A DNA stretch of 64,000 bases from a bacterium (GTDB taxonomy: Bacteria > Orphanbacterota > Orphanbacteria > Orphanbacterales > Orphanbacteraceae), in contig JALGYY010000017.1 of the NCBI GenBank assembly GCA_025782575.1, positions 733,892-797,891 of the forward strand, read 5' to 3'. A program made the translations under genes and the position numbers. Below the pieces are notes generated by a model. That model saw only the letters and a program-made list of their open reading frames with translations. It was not told the origin of the DNA and searched no databases. Shown piece by piece: positions 17,145 through 24,578 of the stretch (position 1 is the stretch's first letter; each line of letters begins with the position of its first letter).

Positions 17145-18319
17145 CGGCCGGTCCCCCGGCAGAGTTCTTTCAGACGACCCGAACAAGAGTGCGCCTCGCT
17201 AATAAGCTGCGCGATGGAACGGGCATCCTGAAGAGTCACCCCCGGTGCCATGGGAAGCTGAAGCAGCTCACCGGAGAGACACTCGGTAGCCGGGAATTGT
17301 CCTTTGATTCCGTCGACGCCGATCACACTCGGGGCGATGCACGCCGGTTCAGTGTACTGCCGCCTCACCTCCACCCCTTCAGCCTCGATCAGATAAGCCA
17401 GTTCGTCTCTTGTCAGGCCGAATTCGTCCGGGTGAATCCGGATGGCGTACTCGTGATAATTCCAGACTTCATCTTCCGGGCGTTCCGGGATTTCGACGCC
17501 CCCGGCTTCCTGGAGGATCGCGCCGTACTCCAGAGCCAGCCGAACACGCCGGTCCCGTTCCTCGCTTAACAGAGTGAGCGAATAACACCCGAGACACGCG
17601 GCCAGCTCGGTCGGCCGGGCGCTCATCCCATGGCTTCCGAATCGACCGTCCTCCCCTTTTCCGTAGTTACGAAAGTTGCGGAGTTCCCGCGCGAGGTCCT
17701 GATCGTCTGTCGTCACGACTCCCCCTTCTCCGGCAGTCACGAGCTTGGACGGGGTCAGACTGAAGACTTCGGCCACACCAAAACTTCCGCATGGCCTTTG
17801 CCGGACGGAAGAGCCCGGCCCATGGGCTGCATCGAAGATTACCGGCACATCGTGCCGCTTCGACCAGGCCTCCCATTCGATCGGCGCGCCGGGTCGGCCG
17901 AACAGGTGAAAACCGAGTACCAGCGCCGGGTCACCCATCGACTCAGTCTCATCCGGCTCCAGGATCCACGATTCAGGTGAGACATCCTGAAACCGGATCG
18001 ATCCGCCGCCGTCAACTATCGAGAGTGCGGCCGGTGGGAACAGGAACGCCGGAGCGAGCACCTTCTTTCCCGAAGCGAGCAGGCGAACGAGCGCGGTAAG
18101 AGCCGCTCCCCCGGAGGAGAATAGGACAGCCTCGCCTGTCTCAACGGCCGAGGCAAACTCACGCTCCAAGCGGGCCGACCAGGCGCCTTTGTTCAGCAGC
18201 CCCGTCTCCAGAATCGTCTGTATCTCGGGGATCATGGAATCGGCCGGAGGAAGTACGGGGGCGGAGTAGAGTATAGATTCGGGGAAGCGGGGCGGAGCCC
18301 CTTCTACGGCAAAGCGCAA
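17138..18319 (-). CDS. DegT/DnrJ/EryC1/StrS-family PLP aminotransferase
   Basis: A 393-residue protein of the nucleotide-sugar aminotransferase family. Evidence: LFSSGGAALTALVRLL, VPVIFDAAHGPGSS (Asp contacting PLP), FSLTPSKLVTAGEGGVVTT with the Schiff-base lysine, NFRNYGKGEDGRFGSHGMSARPTELAACLGCYSL, and WNYHEYAIRI near the C-terminus. The start is uncertain. The frame is open to 18463, overlapping the next gene. TTG at 18319 (GAGGAG upstream at 11 bases) begins MRFAVEGAPPRFPES and gives normal family length. It is likely to make an amino sugar or to act on a lipid-linked one for the adjoining glycosyltransferase. Confidence 0.85.
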   Translation of the reverse strand: MRFAVEGAPPRFPESILYSAPVLPPADSMIPEIQTILETGLLNKGAWSARLEREFASAVETGEAVLFSSGGAALTALVRLLASGKKVLAPAFLFPPAALSIVDGGGSIRFQDVSPESWILEPDETESMGDPALVLGFHLFGRPGAPIEWEAWSKRHDVPVIFDAAHGPGSSVRQRPCGSFGVAEVFSLTPSKLVTAGEGGVVTTDDQDLARELRNFRNYGKGEDGRFGSHGMSARPTELAACLGCYSLTLLSEERDRRVRLALEYGAILQEAGGVEIPERPEDEVWNYHEYAIRIHPDEFGLTRDELAYLIEAEGVEVRRQYTEPACIAPSVIGVDGIKGQFPATECLSGELLQLPMAPGVTLQDARSIAQLISEAHSCSGRLKELCRGTGRC

Positions 18320-18413
18320 CGGTCCGGCATCTCCTCGGGACGGTACACCTGAGCCACCGGAGCAGTCCGGGCCAGGGGCGAATCCGAAAGATGTCAGTGT
18401 ACCACAACGGTCA

Positions 18414-18644
18414 TCACACAGGACTGACCGGTATCTCCTCTTCCACAGCCCTTTCAGGGACATGCAGAGTTTCCGTCAATCGATTCGCCGCACTGGTGAA
18501 TGATGGCGGCAATCCCGGTGGAGTCGACAGTTGAATCTGGTCTACCGTTTTTTCCCAGCGCGTGTTGATCGCACAGATCCTGCCGACAAATATGGCGAGG
18601 ACCACATACCCCAGGCTGAGAAAAATGAGCCACAAATAGATCAC
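18414..18644 (-). CDS. Small single-pass membrane protein, family member 2
   Basis: A 76-residue protein beginning at GTG 18644: MIYLWLIFLSLGYVVLAIFV forms one membrane helix, followed by GRICAINTRWEKTVDQIQL and a Pro- and Glu-rich tail. The GTG overlaps the stop of the preceding gene (GTGA), with GAGGGGG upstream, so translation is coupled. It is a paralogue of the 14504-14710 product through the V-x-R-x-C-A-[VI]-N-x-x-W-E signature. The lone cysteine at the end of the helix is conserved. Function unknown; the operon context suggests an envelope assembly partner. Confidence 0.65.
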   Translation of the reverse strand: MIYLWLIFLSLGYVVLAIFVGRICAINTRWEKTVDQIQLSTPPGLPPSFTSAANRLTETLHVPERAVEEEIPVSPV

Positions 18645-19243
18645 CACAGGGCCCCCTCGGTTTGAGAATTCGCAAATTCCGCTTCCCATTGATCAAAAAA
18701 CCGTCGTTCCTGGTCATCCAGTATGGAATCGGTGGATGAGACGTCGTTCTCCATCCTCGGAGCGGAGTCGAAACGCTCCTTCATTCGCTGCTCTTTCCTT
18801 TCTATAAGGAGGAGCCGCCTGCCGTCGTCCGATCGAATCGGACGGCAGCGAAGTATCAACAGCGAATCGACCGCAAGTCCGGAAAGTGCGTCCTCCAACC
18901 TGGTGGGGAGAGTGTCACCCACCAGGATGAGGCGGATGCCGAATCCCGGCTGGAGGTTCTCTTCACGATGCAGTTTCCGCAGCCACTCCTTCCTCCGCCT
19001 GACGAACGCCACCGACTGTAGAATGGTCTCACACGACTGCGCCCCTCCCTCGCCCATGCGTTCCACGATGACAAGTACTCCCCCCCGGCCCACGCCGAGA
19101 AGAGTGATACTCCCTCCGTTCGGAATCGGGAAATCGGCCACCAGGATCCGGAAGCCCGGTTCGATCGTGTCCGAATGTTCCCTGAGCCAGAGCAGCGGAT
19201 CATTCATACTCTCGGGCCGGTCGACCACATAGGCCTCATCCAC
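18641..19243 (-). CDS. Conserved hypothetical soluble protein in the ParA operon
   Basis: A 200-residue protein without signal peptide or membrane segment, read from GTG 19243 (MDEAYVVDRPESMNDPLLWL), which overlaps the upstream stop by 8 bases with GGGGGTGG before it. The first half is a mixed alpha/beta pattern (GFRILVADFPIPNGGSITLLGV, GGVLVIVERMGEGGAQS). The middle (GIRLILVGDTLPTRLEDALSGL) and a charged C-terminal helix region follow. The alternation of hydrophobic strands with acidic residues recalls small nuclease-like or Rossmann folds, but no catalytic motif can be named. Its fixed place between two operon partners argues that it is functional. Confidence 0.6.
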   Translation of the reverse strand: MDEAYVVDRPESMNDPLLWLREHSDTIEPGFRILVADFPIPNGGSITLLGVGRGGVLVIVERMGEGGAQSCETILQSVAFVRRRKEWLRKLHREENLQPGFGIRLILVGDTLPTRLEDALSGLAVDSLLILRCRPIRSDDGRRLLLIERKEQRMKERFDSAPRMENDVSSTDSILDDQERRFFDQWEAEFANSQTEGALW

Positions 19244-19961
19244 GAGCCACCCCCGCCAGCCTGGCGAGCCGGTCACCCGACTCCGCTGCCCCGCCGTGCC
19301 GCCGCAATCCGACTCTTCGTGTCAGTTCAATGAGCCGGGTCACCGCCTCATCCGTCTCTTCCCAGATTGTCAGACGACGATGCAGAAATCGAACGCACGC
19401 TTCGGCGAGCCGCTCCGCCCCTTTCCGACTCCACCTGGCATCCCCCCGGTCAACCGGGAGAAGAACCGGCAACCGGCCCCCACGTACCTCTGACTTTCGC
19501 TTGATCCATGTGTAGGCATGACGGATCTCCCGGACGTCACCGATCAGAAGGAGCGAGAGATCGCTGATCGGTTCTTCAGGGTGGAACCCATCCCCATCCG
19601 ATAGCGCGACAAAGATAATAGACGGCGACTTCTCTTCGATCCGGGCAGAGAGGCTCTTCCTGTCGGGCGGAATCGGCAGGGGGGAAAGGGAAGAGTGGAT
19701 CGACGGAGTCCCATCCGGGCATGAATCGAAGAACAGGCTGGTCGCCCGGGTCCGGTCGAGTCCCGCTCGCAGCTGCGCCACCAGATTCCACCCCCCGTCG
19801 CCTGCGTGATTCAACAGCGAGATGAGTGCGGGCGCAGGAGTCTCAGTCAGGCTGAGAGCGGCCTGGCGGTCGGAACTTGACGGCCCCGCGGAAAAGTAGA
19901 TACGGGAGAGAGCGGCCATCCGCTTCCGACTTCTTTGATCCGCCGGAGAAGAAGCTCTCAT
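19236..19961 (-). CDS. Hypothetical protein following ParA, possibly a P-loop-less ATPase-like partner
   Basis: A 241-residue protein starting at ATG 19961, which overlaps the ParA stop as ATGA. Residues 40-200 alternate hydrophobic strands and helices (SIIFVALSDGDGFHPEE, LSLLLIGDVREIRHAYTWIK, RLPVLLPVDRG) in a way reminiscent of MinD/FlhG-type proteins. There is no KGGxGKT loop. The C-terminus is basic (RLIELTRRVGLRRHGG). I do not recognise the family. The overlap with the parA gene makes a direct functional partnership likely. Confidence 0.55.
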   Translation of the reverse strand: MRASSPADQRSRKRMAALSRIYFSAGPSSSDRQAALSLTETPAPALISLLNHAGDGGWNLVAQLRAGLDRTRATSLFFDSCPDGTPSIHSSLSPLPIPPDRKSLSARIEEKSPSIIFVALSDGDGFHPEEPISDLSLLLIGDVREIRHAYTWIKRKSEVRGGRLPVLLPVDRGDARWSRKGAERLAEACVRFLHRRLTIWEETDEAVTRLIELTRRVGLRRHGGAAESGDRLARLAGVARG

Positions 19962-21049
19962 TCGTTCGACTTGGCTTCGAGAACCTCGACGATCGAATTC
20001 CTGTACCCTGCCTGGCTCTCCTCATATGGAACCGTCGGATCCTCGATCCATGTGCCGTCTACGATGTAACGGTAGCGCCACTTCCCGGGGGAAAGTTCCT
20101 TGGTGAGCCGCCATAACCCCGCCTCGACATCCGCTTCCATACGATCTTGAACCGCGTTCCAGTCGTTGAACTCACCTGCCAGGCGTACATCCTCCGCCGC
20201 CGGGGCGTAGAGCTGGAAGTGAACGAGCCCCCCCTCGACTACCGGTCCGCCGGATTGGATCCGCTCATCCCGGACAGGATCAGCGGCCGGGAGAACCTCA
20301 GTCTCCAGCAACTCTGTCGCTAGAGCGAGATAGTCGTTATGAACTCGGCAGTTCCGGCGGATCTTACCGATCGGAAGACCCCGGCCGGCCGCTTCTTTCG
20401 CGATGACCGAATAGTGGACCACGGTTTCGAACAGCCTGTCGCCGAACCGCCCGCGAAGTTCATCATAGATCCACCGGCCATACTTGGTCCGGGGGTTGAA
20501 AAGAGTGGCTAATGCCCTTACCGGAATGGACTTGGAAGCGTTGGACTCCACCATATCGATCGTTTCCAGGAATCGGTCAAGCCCATGAAGCGAAAATGAT
20601 GAGCTATCGACCGGCACGAGGGCCTCGTCGGCGGCGACAAGGGCGTTTACTGTCAGAAAACCGAGAGACGGGGCGCAGTCGAGTATGACGAGATCGTAAC
20701 GATCCCGGACCGGCTCGAGTGATCGACTCAGCCTCGACTCCCGTCCCGGTTCGCCGGCGAGTTCCTGTTCGATCGAAGCAAGCATGATATTGGAAGGCGC
20801 GATGTCAAAGTCGTCCCGCACAGGCAGGATAATGCGATCAAGCGGTGTCGCCGGCTGGATCAGCGCATCGTACATGGTGCGTTCCAGGAGTCCCGTGTCA
20901 AGTCCGAGAGCGAGCCCCGCATGACCCTGCGGATCGAGATCGACCAGAAGAACCCGCTTTCCCAGTTCGTTCAGCGACGCGGCCAGATTGACTGCCGTAG
21001 TAGTCTTTCCGCATCCCCCCTTTTGATTGGCAATGGCTATTGTACTCAT
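19958..21049 (-). CDS. ParA-family ATPase fused to a CBM48/AMPK-beta type glycogen-binding domain
   Basis: A 363-residue protein. Residues 1-255 are a ParA/Soj ATPase: deviant Walker A KGGCGKTTT at 10-18, switch region LVDLDPQGHAGLALG, Walker B LVILDCAPSLG. Residues ~273-355 form an isoamylase N-terminal/AMPK glycogen-binding fold: VHFQLYAPAAEDVRLAGEFN, then DWNAV, MEADVEAGLWRLTKELSPGK, WRYRYIVDGTWIEDP. ParA proteins form patterns on DNA or membranes to position cargo; CBM48 domains bind alpha-glucans or act as protein-protein modules. There is no parB nearby, so chromosome segregation is unlikely. It heads an operon with two unknowns, a small membrane protein, an aminotransferase and a membrane glycosyltransferase. 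GGAGG precedes the ATG. Confidence 0.88.
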   Translation of the reverse strand: MSTIAIANQKGGCGKTTTAVNLAASLNELGKRVLLVDLDPQGHAGLALGLDTGLLERTMYDALIQPATPLDRIILPVRDDFDIAPSNIMLASIEQELAGEPGRESRLSRSLEPVRDRYDLVILDCAPSLGFLTVNALVAADEALVPVDSSSFSLHGLDRFLETIDMVESNASKSIPVRALATLFNPRTKYGRWIYDELRGRFGDRLFETVVHYSVIAKEAAGRGLPIGKIRRNCRVHNDYLALATELLETEVLPAADPVRDERIQSGGPVVEGGLVHFQLYAPAAEDVRLAGEFNDWNAVQDRMEADVEAGLWRLTKELSPGKWRYRYIVDGTWIEDPTVPYEESQAGYRNSIVEVLEAKSNE

Positions 21050-21090
21050 CGATCACATCCTCCCCGGAAGCATCCTCAGGCTCAGGACCG

Positions 21091-21123
21091 AAAAGAAAAA
21101 CCCCACCGCATTTCGCGTCGGGG
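21091..21123 (-). terminator. Intrinsic terminator after the TonB-like gene
   Basis: On the minus strand CCCC-GACGC-GAAAT-GCGGT-GGGG forms an imperfect 9-position stem (21123-21101) followed by TTTTTCTTTT (21100-21091). It separates the TonB-like gene from the ParA operon. The 254-base gap 21050-21303 also has an 8-bp hairpin AGAGATC/GATCTCT near 21137-21159 with no T-tract. Confidence 0.7.
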
Positions 21124-21303
21124 CATTTCGATCGGACAGAGATCCCATTTTCGATCTCTGGATCTATGTAAAGAGATGGGGCACAAAAAAACGGAGAGAC
21201 CTCTCATGTGTGTCAACTCCTCCGCTGCGTAAACCGTTAAATTGTCAATACCTATAAACGAAGTTGGGGAGATCCCTAATGCGTGTCAAGGAAAAAATAT
21301 CGA

Positions 21304-21951
21304 TCAGTGCAACGTAAAATGGACAGGAACGATGACGCTGCTTTGCACGAAGACTCCTTTTGTCTCGGCCGGAGAGAACTCACTTCTAAGCAAAGCCTCC
21401 CGTACTGACTCGTTGAAAACAACGGCTGTGCTCTCGATGATCTCCACGCGAATGACCCGGCCCCTCTCGTCAATATAGACGCGGGCGTGAACGGTTCCCT
21501 CAATACCGGCCTGGCGGGCGAGCGAGGGATAGTCAGGCTGAATGATCCGGAGCAGTTCCGGCCCCTTCTCCCAGATCAGCCACTCTTCGTTAGAAGGACC
21601 GGCCAGGACGGGTGCCTGGCGAGTGGGAAACGCCCGGGGTTTAACGTCGACATCGACGATCACCTCGTCCACCGTCGGGTCCTCTGTTATGGGAATCAGA
21701 TCGCTCTCAAAAACCCGAGGGATTTCGGGAGGCGTGACCTCACCGACCTTGTCCTGGAACTCCTCCACGGGAAATACCGGATTAAAGAAATAGAATGTCT
21801 CCGCCGGAAGCGGCTCATAAGCACGAGGAATCTTCTCGGGGAGAATGCAGAATGCCAGAATGTGAAGGGTAATTGCGGTGATGACCGCCACATCGAAACG
21901 GCCATGGCTTCGATCAGTCAGAAACGTCAGGCGGGAAAGCGTACCGATCAT
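21304..21951 (-). CDS. TonB-family protein (energy transducer C-terminal domain)
   Basis: A 215-residue protein. A single N-terminal membrane helix (FDVAVITAITLHILAFCILP) is followed by a Pro/Val/Glu-rich periplasmic spacer. The TonB C-terminal domain comes next: LLRIIQPDYPSLARQAGIEG, VHARVYIDERGRVIRVEIIE, REALLRSEFSPAETKGV, VIVPVHFTL. TonB transmits proton-motive force to outer-membrane receptors; exbB/exbD are not in this window. The shorter spacer and single-gene setting fit AgmX/TonB-like proteins of delta-proteobacteria and FCB bacteria. AAGGGG lies before the ATG. A terminator follows. Confidence 0.88.
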   Translation of the reverse strand: MIGTLSRLTFLTDRSHGRFDVAVITAITLHILAFCILPEKIPRAYEPLPAETFYFFNPVFPVEEFQDKVGEVTPPEIPRVFESDLIPITEDPTVDEVIVDVDVKPRAFPTRQAPVLAGPSNEEWLIWEKGPELLRIIQPDYPSLARQAGIEGTVHARVYIDERGRVIRVEIIESTAVVFNESVREALLRSEFSPAETKGVFVQSSVIVPVHFTLH

Positions 21952-22074
21952 GACAACCCCTTCCTATACCGAGGGCCTGCGGGTGAGGCGGGGGGCCGGG
22001 CGGGTCAACAGCCGGTTCAACACCGGACTGCTTCACGTGTCATGCACTCACTTTCCACAGAAACTGGGGAATCG

Positions 22075-23292
22075 TCAAGAAGCGGACGGTTTTCGAAGCA
22101 AGAGAAGAAAAGCGGCGAGTTCGGTGGCGAGTATCGCCAGCGCCGCCCCCTCGGCTCCCTGCCGGCGGATAAGCCAGACCGAGAGCGCTCCATGAAGTGG
22201 CAGGACAGCTAGATTCACACCGGTCACCCACTTATGATTTCCGAGGGCGGACTGGCGAAGCACCTGGACGGAGCGAAGCAGAAACGGGACGAGCCCCCAG
22301 AGCGCGATCAGGAGGACCGGTGCTGCCGGAGCGAACCCGGTCCCGAAAAGAGCCTGGATAATCTCGTCGGACCAGAATGTCCCGGCCAGGCCGAGAAGGC
22401 CCGCATAGACGAAAATCGCCATGCTGAGACCGGAAAATACCCGGTTCAGATCGGCGGGCCGCGCCGCCAGTCCTGCGAGAGCGGGAAGCAGGGCGCCGAG
22501 AACAGCGCTCGGAATCAATCGACCGACTTCGACGCACCGGGAGGCCGCGGAAAAGAAACCGGCCTCACCTCGATCGGCAAACCAGTCCAGGTACACCATG
22601 GAAAGCCGTATCTGCAGCCCCAATATCAGCGCGCCGAGCAGGAACGGCCTTCCCCGGCGGAGCAAATGCTTTAGATTCGGACTGTCGCCCCGTTCCCCTT
22701 CCGAGTAACGAAATCGATAGAGGAGCCAGGCGAGGACCAGCCGAATCGCCGCTATCCCCACGTTGACCGCTATGACCTGCTGCACCCCTCCCCCCATCGA
22801 GAGGACGAAAAGCGTAGCGGCCAGTTGAAATGCGGGGGTTCCGATAGGGAACGCCCAGAGTGGTCCCGGCAATCGGCGGCCCCTGAACACGCCCGCCAGG
22901 GAACTGTAGAGCGGCACGAGCAGCACGAGAGGGATCGCAAGACGGAGCGCCGCACTAACGCGATCGCTCGGAGTCACCCATGATGCTCCTGCAGCAAGAA
23001 GGAGAGCGACCGAGAGGCCGATCAGAAGCTGGGCTCGGAACGCGGCACGAAGATACCGGCCCGCTTCCCTCCGGTCTCGGGCTGTCTCCTGGGTGATGAG
23101 CGAGGCGAGCCCCGCTTCAACGATGATCCCGAGCGGAACGATCCATGCCAGCGTGATCGAGTAGATGCCGAGACCTTCAGGTCCGAGCACCCGCCCGACA
23201 AACAGAGTAAGCAGAACCGTGAGAAGTACGGGAAGCGCACTCGAGCCTAGAAGCCGGAGTGCTCCGCCAAGCATGGGGGATCGCGTTGCCAT
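22075..23292 (-). CDS. Oligosaccharide flippase (Wzx/MviN-like)
   Basis: A 405-residue polytopic membrane protein with about 12 predicted helices. The N-terminal GALRLLGSSALPVLLTVLLT and FVGRVLGPEGLGIYSITLAW match the polysaccharide biosynthesis (RfbX/Wzx) family, as does the central SAASRCVEVGRLIPSAVLGA. These proteins flip undecaprenyl-linked sugars across the inner membrane. GCAGGAGG precedes the ATG. It may serve the same envelope glycan as the ParA operon, although 123 bases separate it from the TonB-like gene downstream. Confidence 0.85.
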   Translation of the reverse strand: MATRSPMLGGALRLLGSSALPVLLTVLLTLFVGRVLGPEGLGIYSITLAWIVPLGIIVEAGLASLITQETARDRREAGRYLRAAFRAQLLIGLSVALLLAAGASWVTPSDRVSAALRLAIPLVLLVPLYSSLAGVFRGRRLPGPLWAFPIGTPAFQLAATLFVLSMGGGVQQVIAVNVGIAAIRLVLAWLLYRFRYSEGERGDSPNLKHLLRRGRPFLLGALILGLQIRLSMVYLDWFADRGEAGFFSAASRCVEVGRLIPSAVLGALLPALAGLAARPADLNRVFSGLSMAIFVYAGLLGLAGTFWSDEIIQALFGTGFAPAAPVLLIALWGLVPFLLRSVQVLRQSALGNHKWVTGVNLAVLPLHGALSVWLIRRQGAEGAALAILATELAAFLLLLRKPSAS

Positions 23293-23608
23293 CGGGCCTC
23301 CTGCGCCGGATTTCCTATCAGCATTCTGCCGCAGTCTCGAACCTTGTCAAGAAACCGGGCTCACATGACCGACCGATTCCGGTGGACAGTAGCAGGCGGG
23401 GAGGCGGTGGGCAATCGGGCGGAATAGTCGACCGGCGAGGGGCTACATTCGGAGTCCCGCAGCGGCTCCCCGGGAGGAGGGTCGACTGGAGTTTGGGGGT
23501 GGATTGCGGGGGCGAGGGCGACACGCCGATGAAACTTGTGGTCGATCAGGTGTCGGCCGTATCTTGACTCGGCAATCGGCTCCTCCTATCTTCGTGGAGG
23601 AGGTGACC
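23293..23608. repeat. Divergent intergenic region with a solo family A outer module
   Basis: The 316 bases between the flippase and deacetylase genes contain, at about 23448-23484, the GC-rich module GGAGTCCCGCAGCGGCTCCC and following GAGGGTCG. This module otherwise flanks family A palindromes (compare 1903-1935 and 24510-24545). Here the GGGGACACAATACTTAA core is missing. AGTCGACC (23426) and GGTCGACT (23480) form a short inverted pair around it. It looks like a decayed or partial copy. No gene is seen in the region. Confidence 0.55.
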
Positions 23609-24328
23609 ATGATTGAATCTCTGGACATTCTGGCAATCGCCGCTCATCCCGACGATGCCGAGCTTCTCATGGGTGGGACTCTTGCCCGGGCAGCTTCGAA
23701 CGGGAAGCGGACAGGCGTGCTCGATTTGACGACAGGGGCCGCAGGGACCAAGGGGGATGAGGCGACCCGACTCGAGGAAGCCGCTCGAGCCGCCTCCGTG
23801 CTCGGGCTCGCGGTGCGTGAGAATGTGGGGCTGCCGGATGCCCATCTCGAAGCGACCGTTCTGAACCGGTTACAGGTAGCCCACTGGATTCGCACGTTTA
23901 CGCCCGAAATACTCTTGATCCAACATGCCGGCGGCCGGAATCCGGATCATTACGCGGCATCGACACTCTGCAGGGAAGCAGCCTATTCCGCCGGCCTCGC
24001 CAGTTTGAGCGGAGATGCACCGCCCCATCGCCCGCGTCTGATTCTGGAGGCTGTCTCATTCCTGGCCGTTAATCCGGAAGTGGTCATCGACATTTCGGAA
24101 GTAATGGAAACGAAAATCGATTCGCTTCGCGCCTATGCCTCGCAGTTTGATCAGGCAATCGAAGCCGGGGATATCCTATCCAATGGAATCAGCGATCTGA
24201 TTGAGCAGGTTCGGTTTCGGAATCAGGCCTATGGCGCCCTCGTCCAGGCGCCGTACGGAGAGCCGTACGTACTGGGTCATCCCATTCGATTCGATTCACC
24301 TTTGGACATCCTCGGGCGCTCACTCTGA
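23609..24328 (+). CDS. PIG-L/LmbE-family deacetylase, BshB1-like
   Basis: A 239-residue zinc-dependent N-acetylglucosamine deacetylase. LDILAIAAHPDDAELLMGGT carries the metal/catalytic AHPDD motif (His13, Asp15, Asp16). LTTGAAGTKGDEATRLEEA and RENVGLPDA are typical of the BshB1 subgroup, which deacetylates GlcNAc-malate in bacillithiol synthesis, and of some mycothiol-type relatives. The second zinc His is in RNPDHYAAS. GGAGGTGACC precedes the ATG. bshA and bshC are not in the window, so the bacillithiol assignment is by subgroup resemblance only. Two DinB-fold proteins near 58 kb would fit a bacillithiol user. Confidence 0.85.
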   Translation: MIESLDILAIAAHPDDAELLMGGTLARAASNGKRTGVLDLTTGAAGTKGDEATRLEEAARAASVLGLAVRENVGLPDAHLEATVLNRLQVAHWIRTFTPEILLIQHAGGRNPDHYAASTLCREAAYSAGLASLSGDAPPHRPRLILEAVSFLAVNPEVVIDISEVMETKIDSLRAYASQFDQAIEAGDILSNGISDLIEQVRFRNQAYGALVQAPYGEPYVLGHPIRFDSPLDILGRSL

Positions 24329-24334
24329 GCAGCA

Positions 24335-24562
24335 CCCCACGCCCTGAACCCGGCGACCCTCCTCATCAGGGAGGCTTAAGCGGGACGAGGCCGGCCCACT
24401 GAGTTCTGGGGACACAATACTTAATTCCCCCGACCCGTTTTGGCGGAATTAAGTATTGTGTCCCCAGAACTCAGTGGGCCGGCCGAGCAAGCAGGCGAGG
24501 GACGACGGAAGGAGTCCCGCAGCGCCTCCCGGGACGAGGGTCGCCGGGCTCAAGGCGTGGGG
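24335..24562. repeat. Family A nested palindromic repeat, copy 2
   Basis: Perfect 40-base arms at 24389-24428 and 24445-24484 include the core GGGGACACAATACTTAA. An outer inverted pair is also present: CCCCACGCCCTGAACCCGG at the left end and its near-complement ending CGTGGGG at 24562. The GC-rich module GGAGTCCCGCAGCGCCTCCC lies on the right. It fills a convergent gene junction, starting 7 bases after the left stop and ending 16 bases before the right stop. Confidence 0.9.
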
Positions 24563-24578
24563 ATCCGGCTGGTGAGAT

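Noticed and set aside
19236-19961. Second ParA/MinD ATPase
   Set aside because: No Walker A loop is present; only a loose strand-helix pattern supports kinship, so it is left as unknown.
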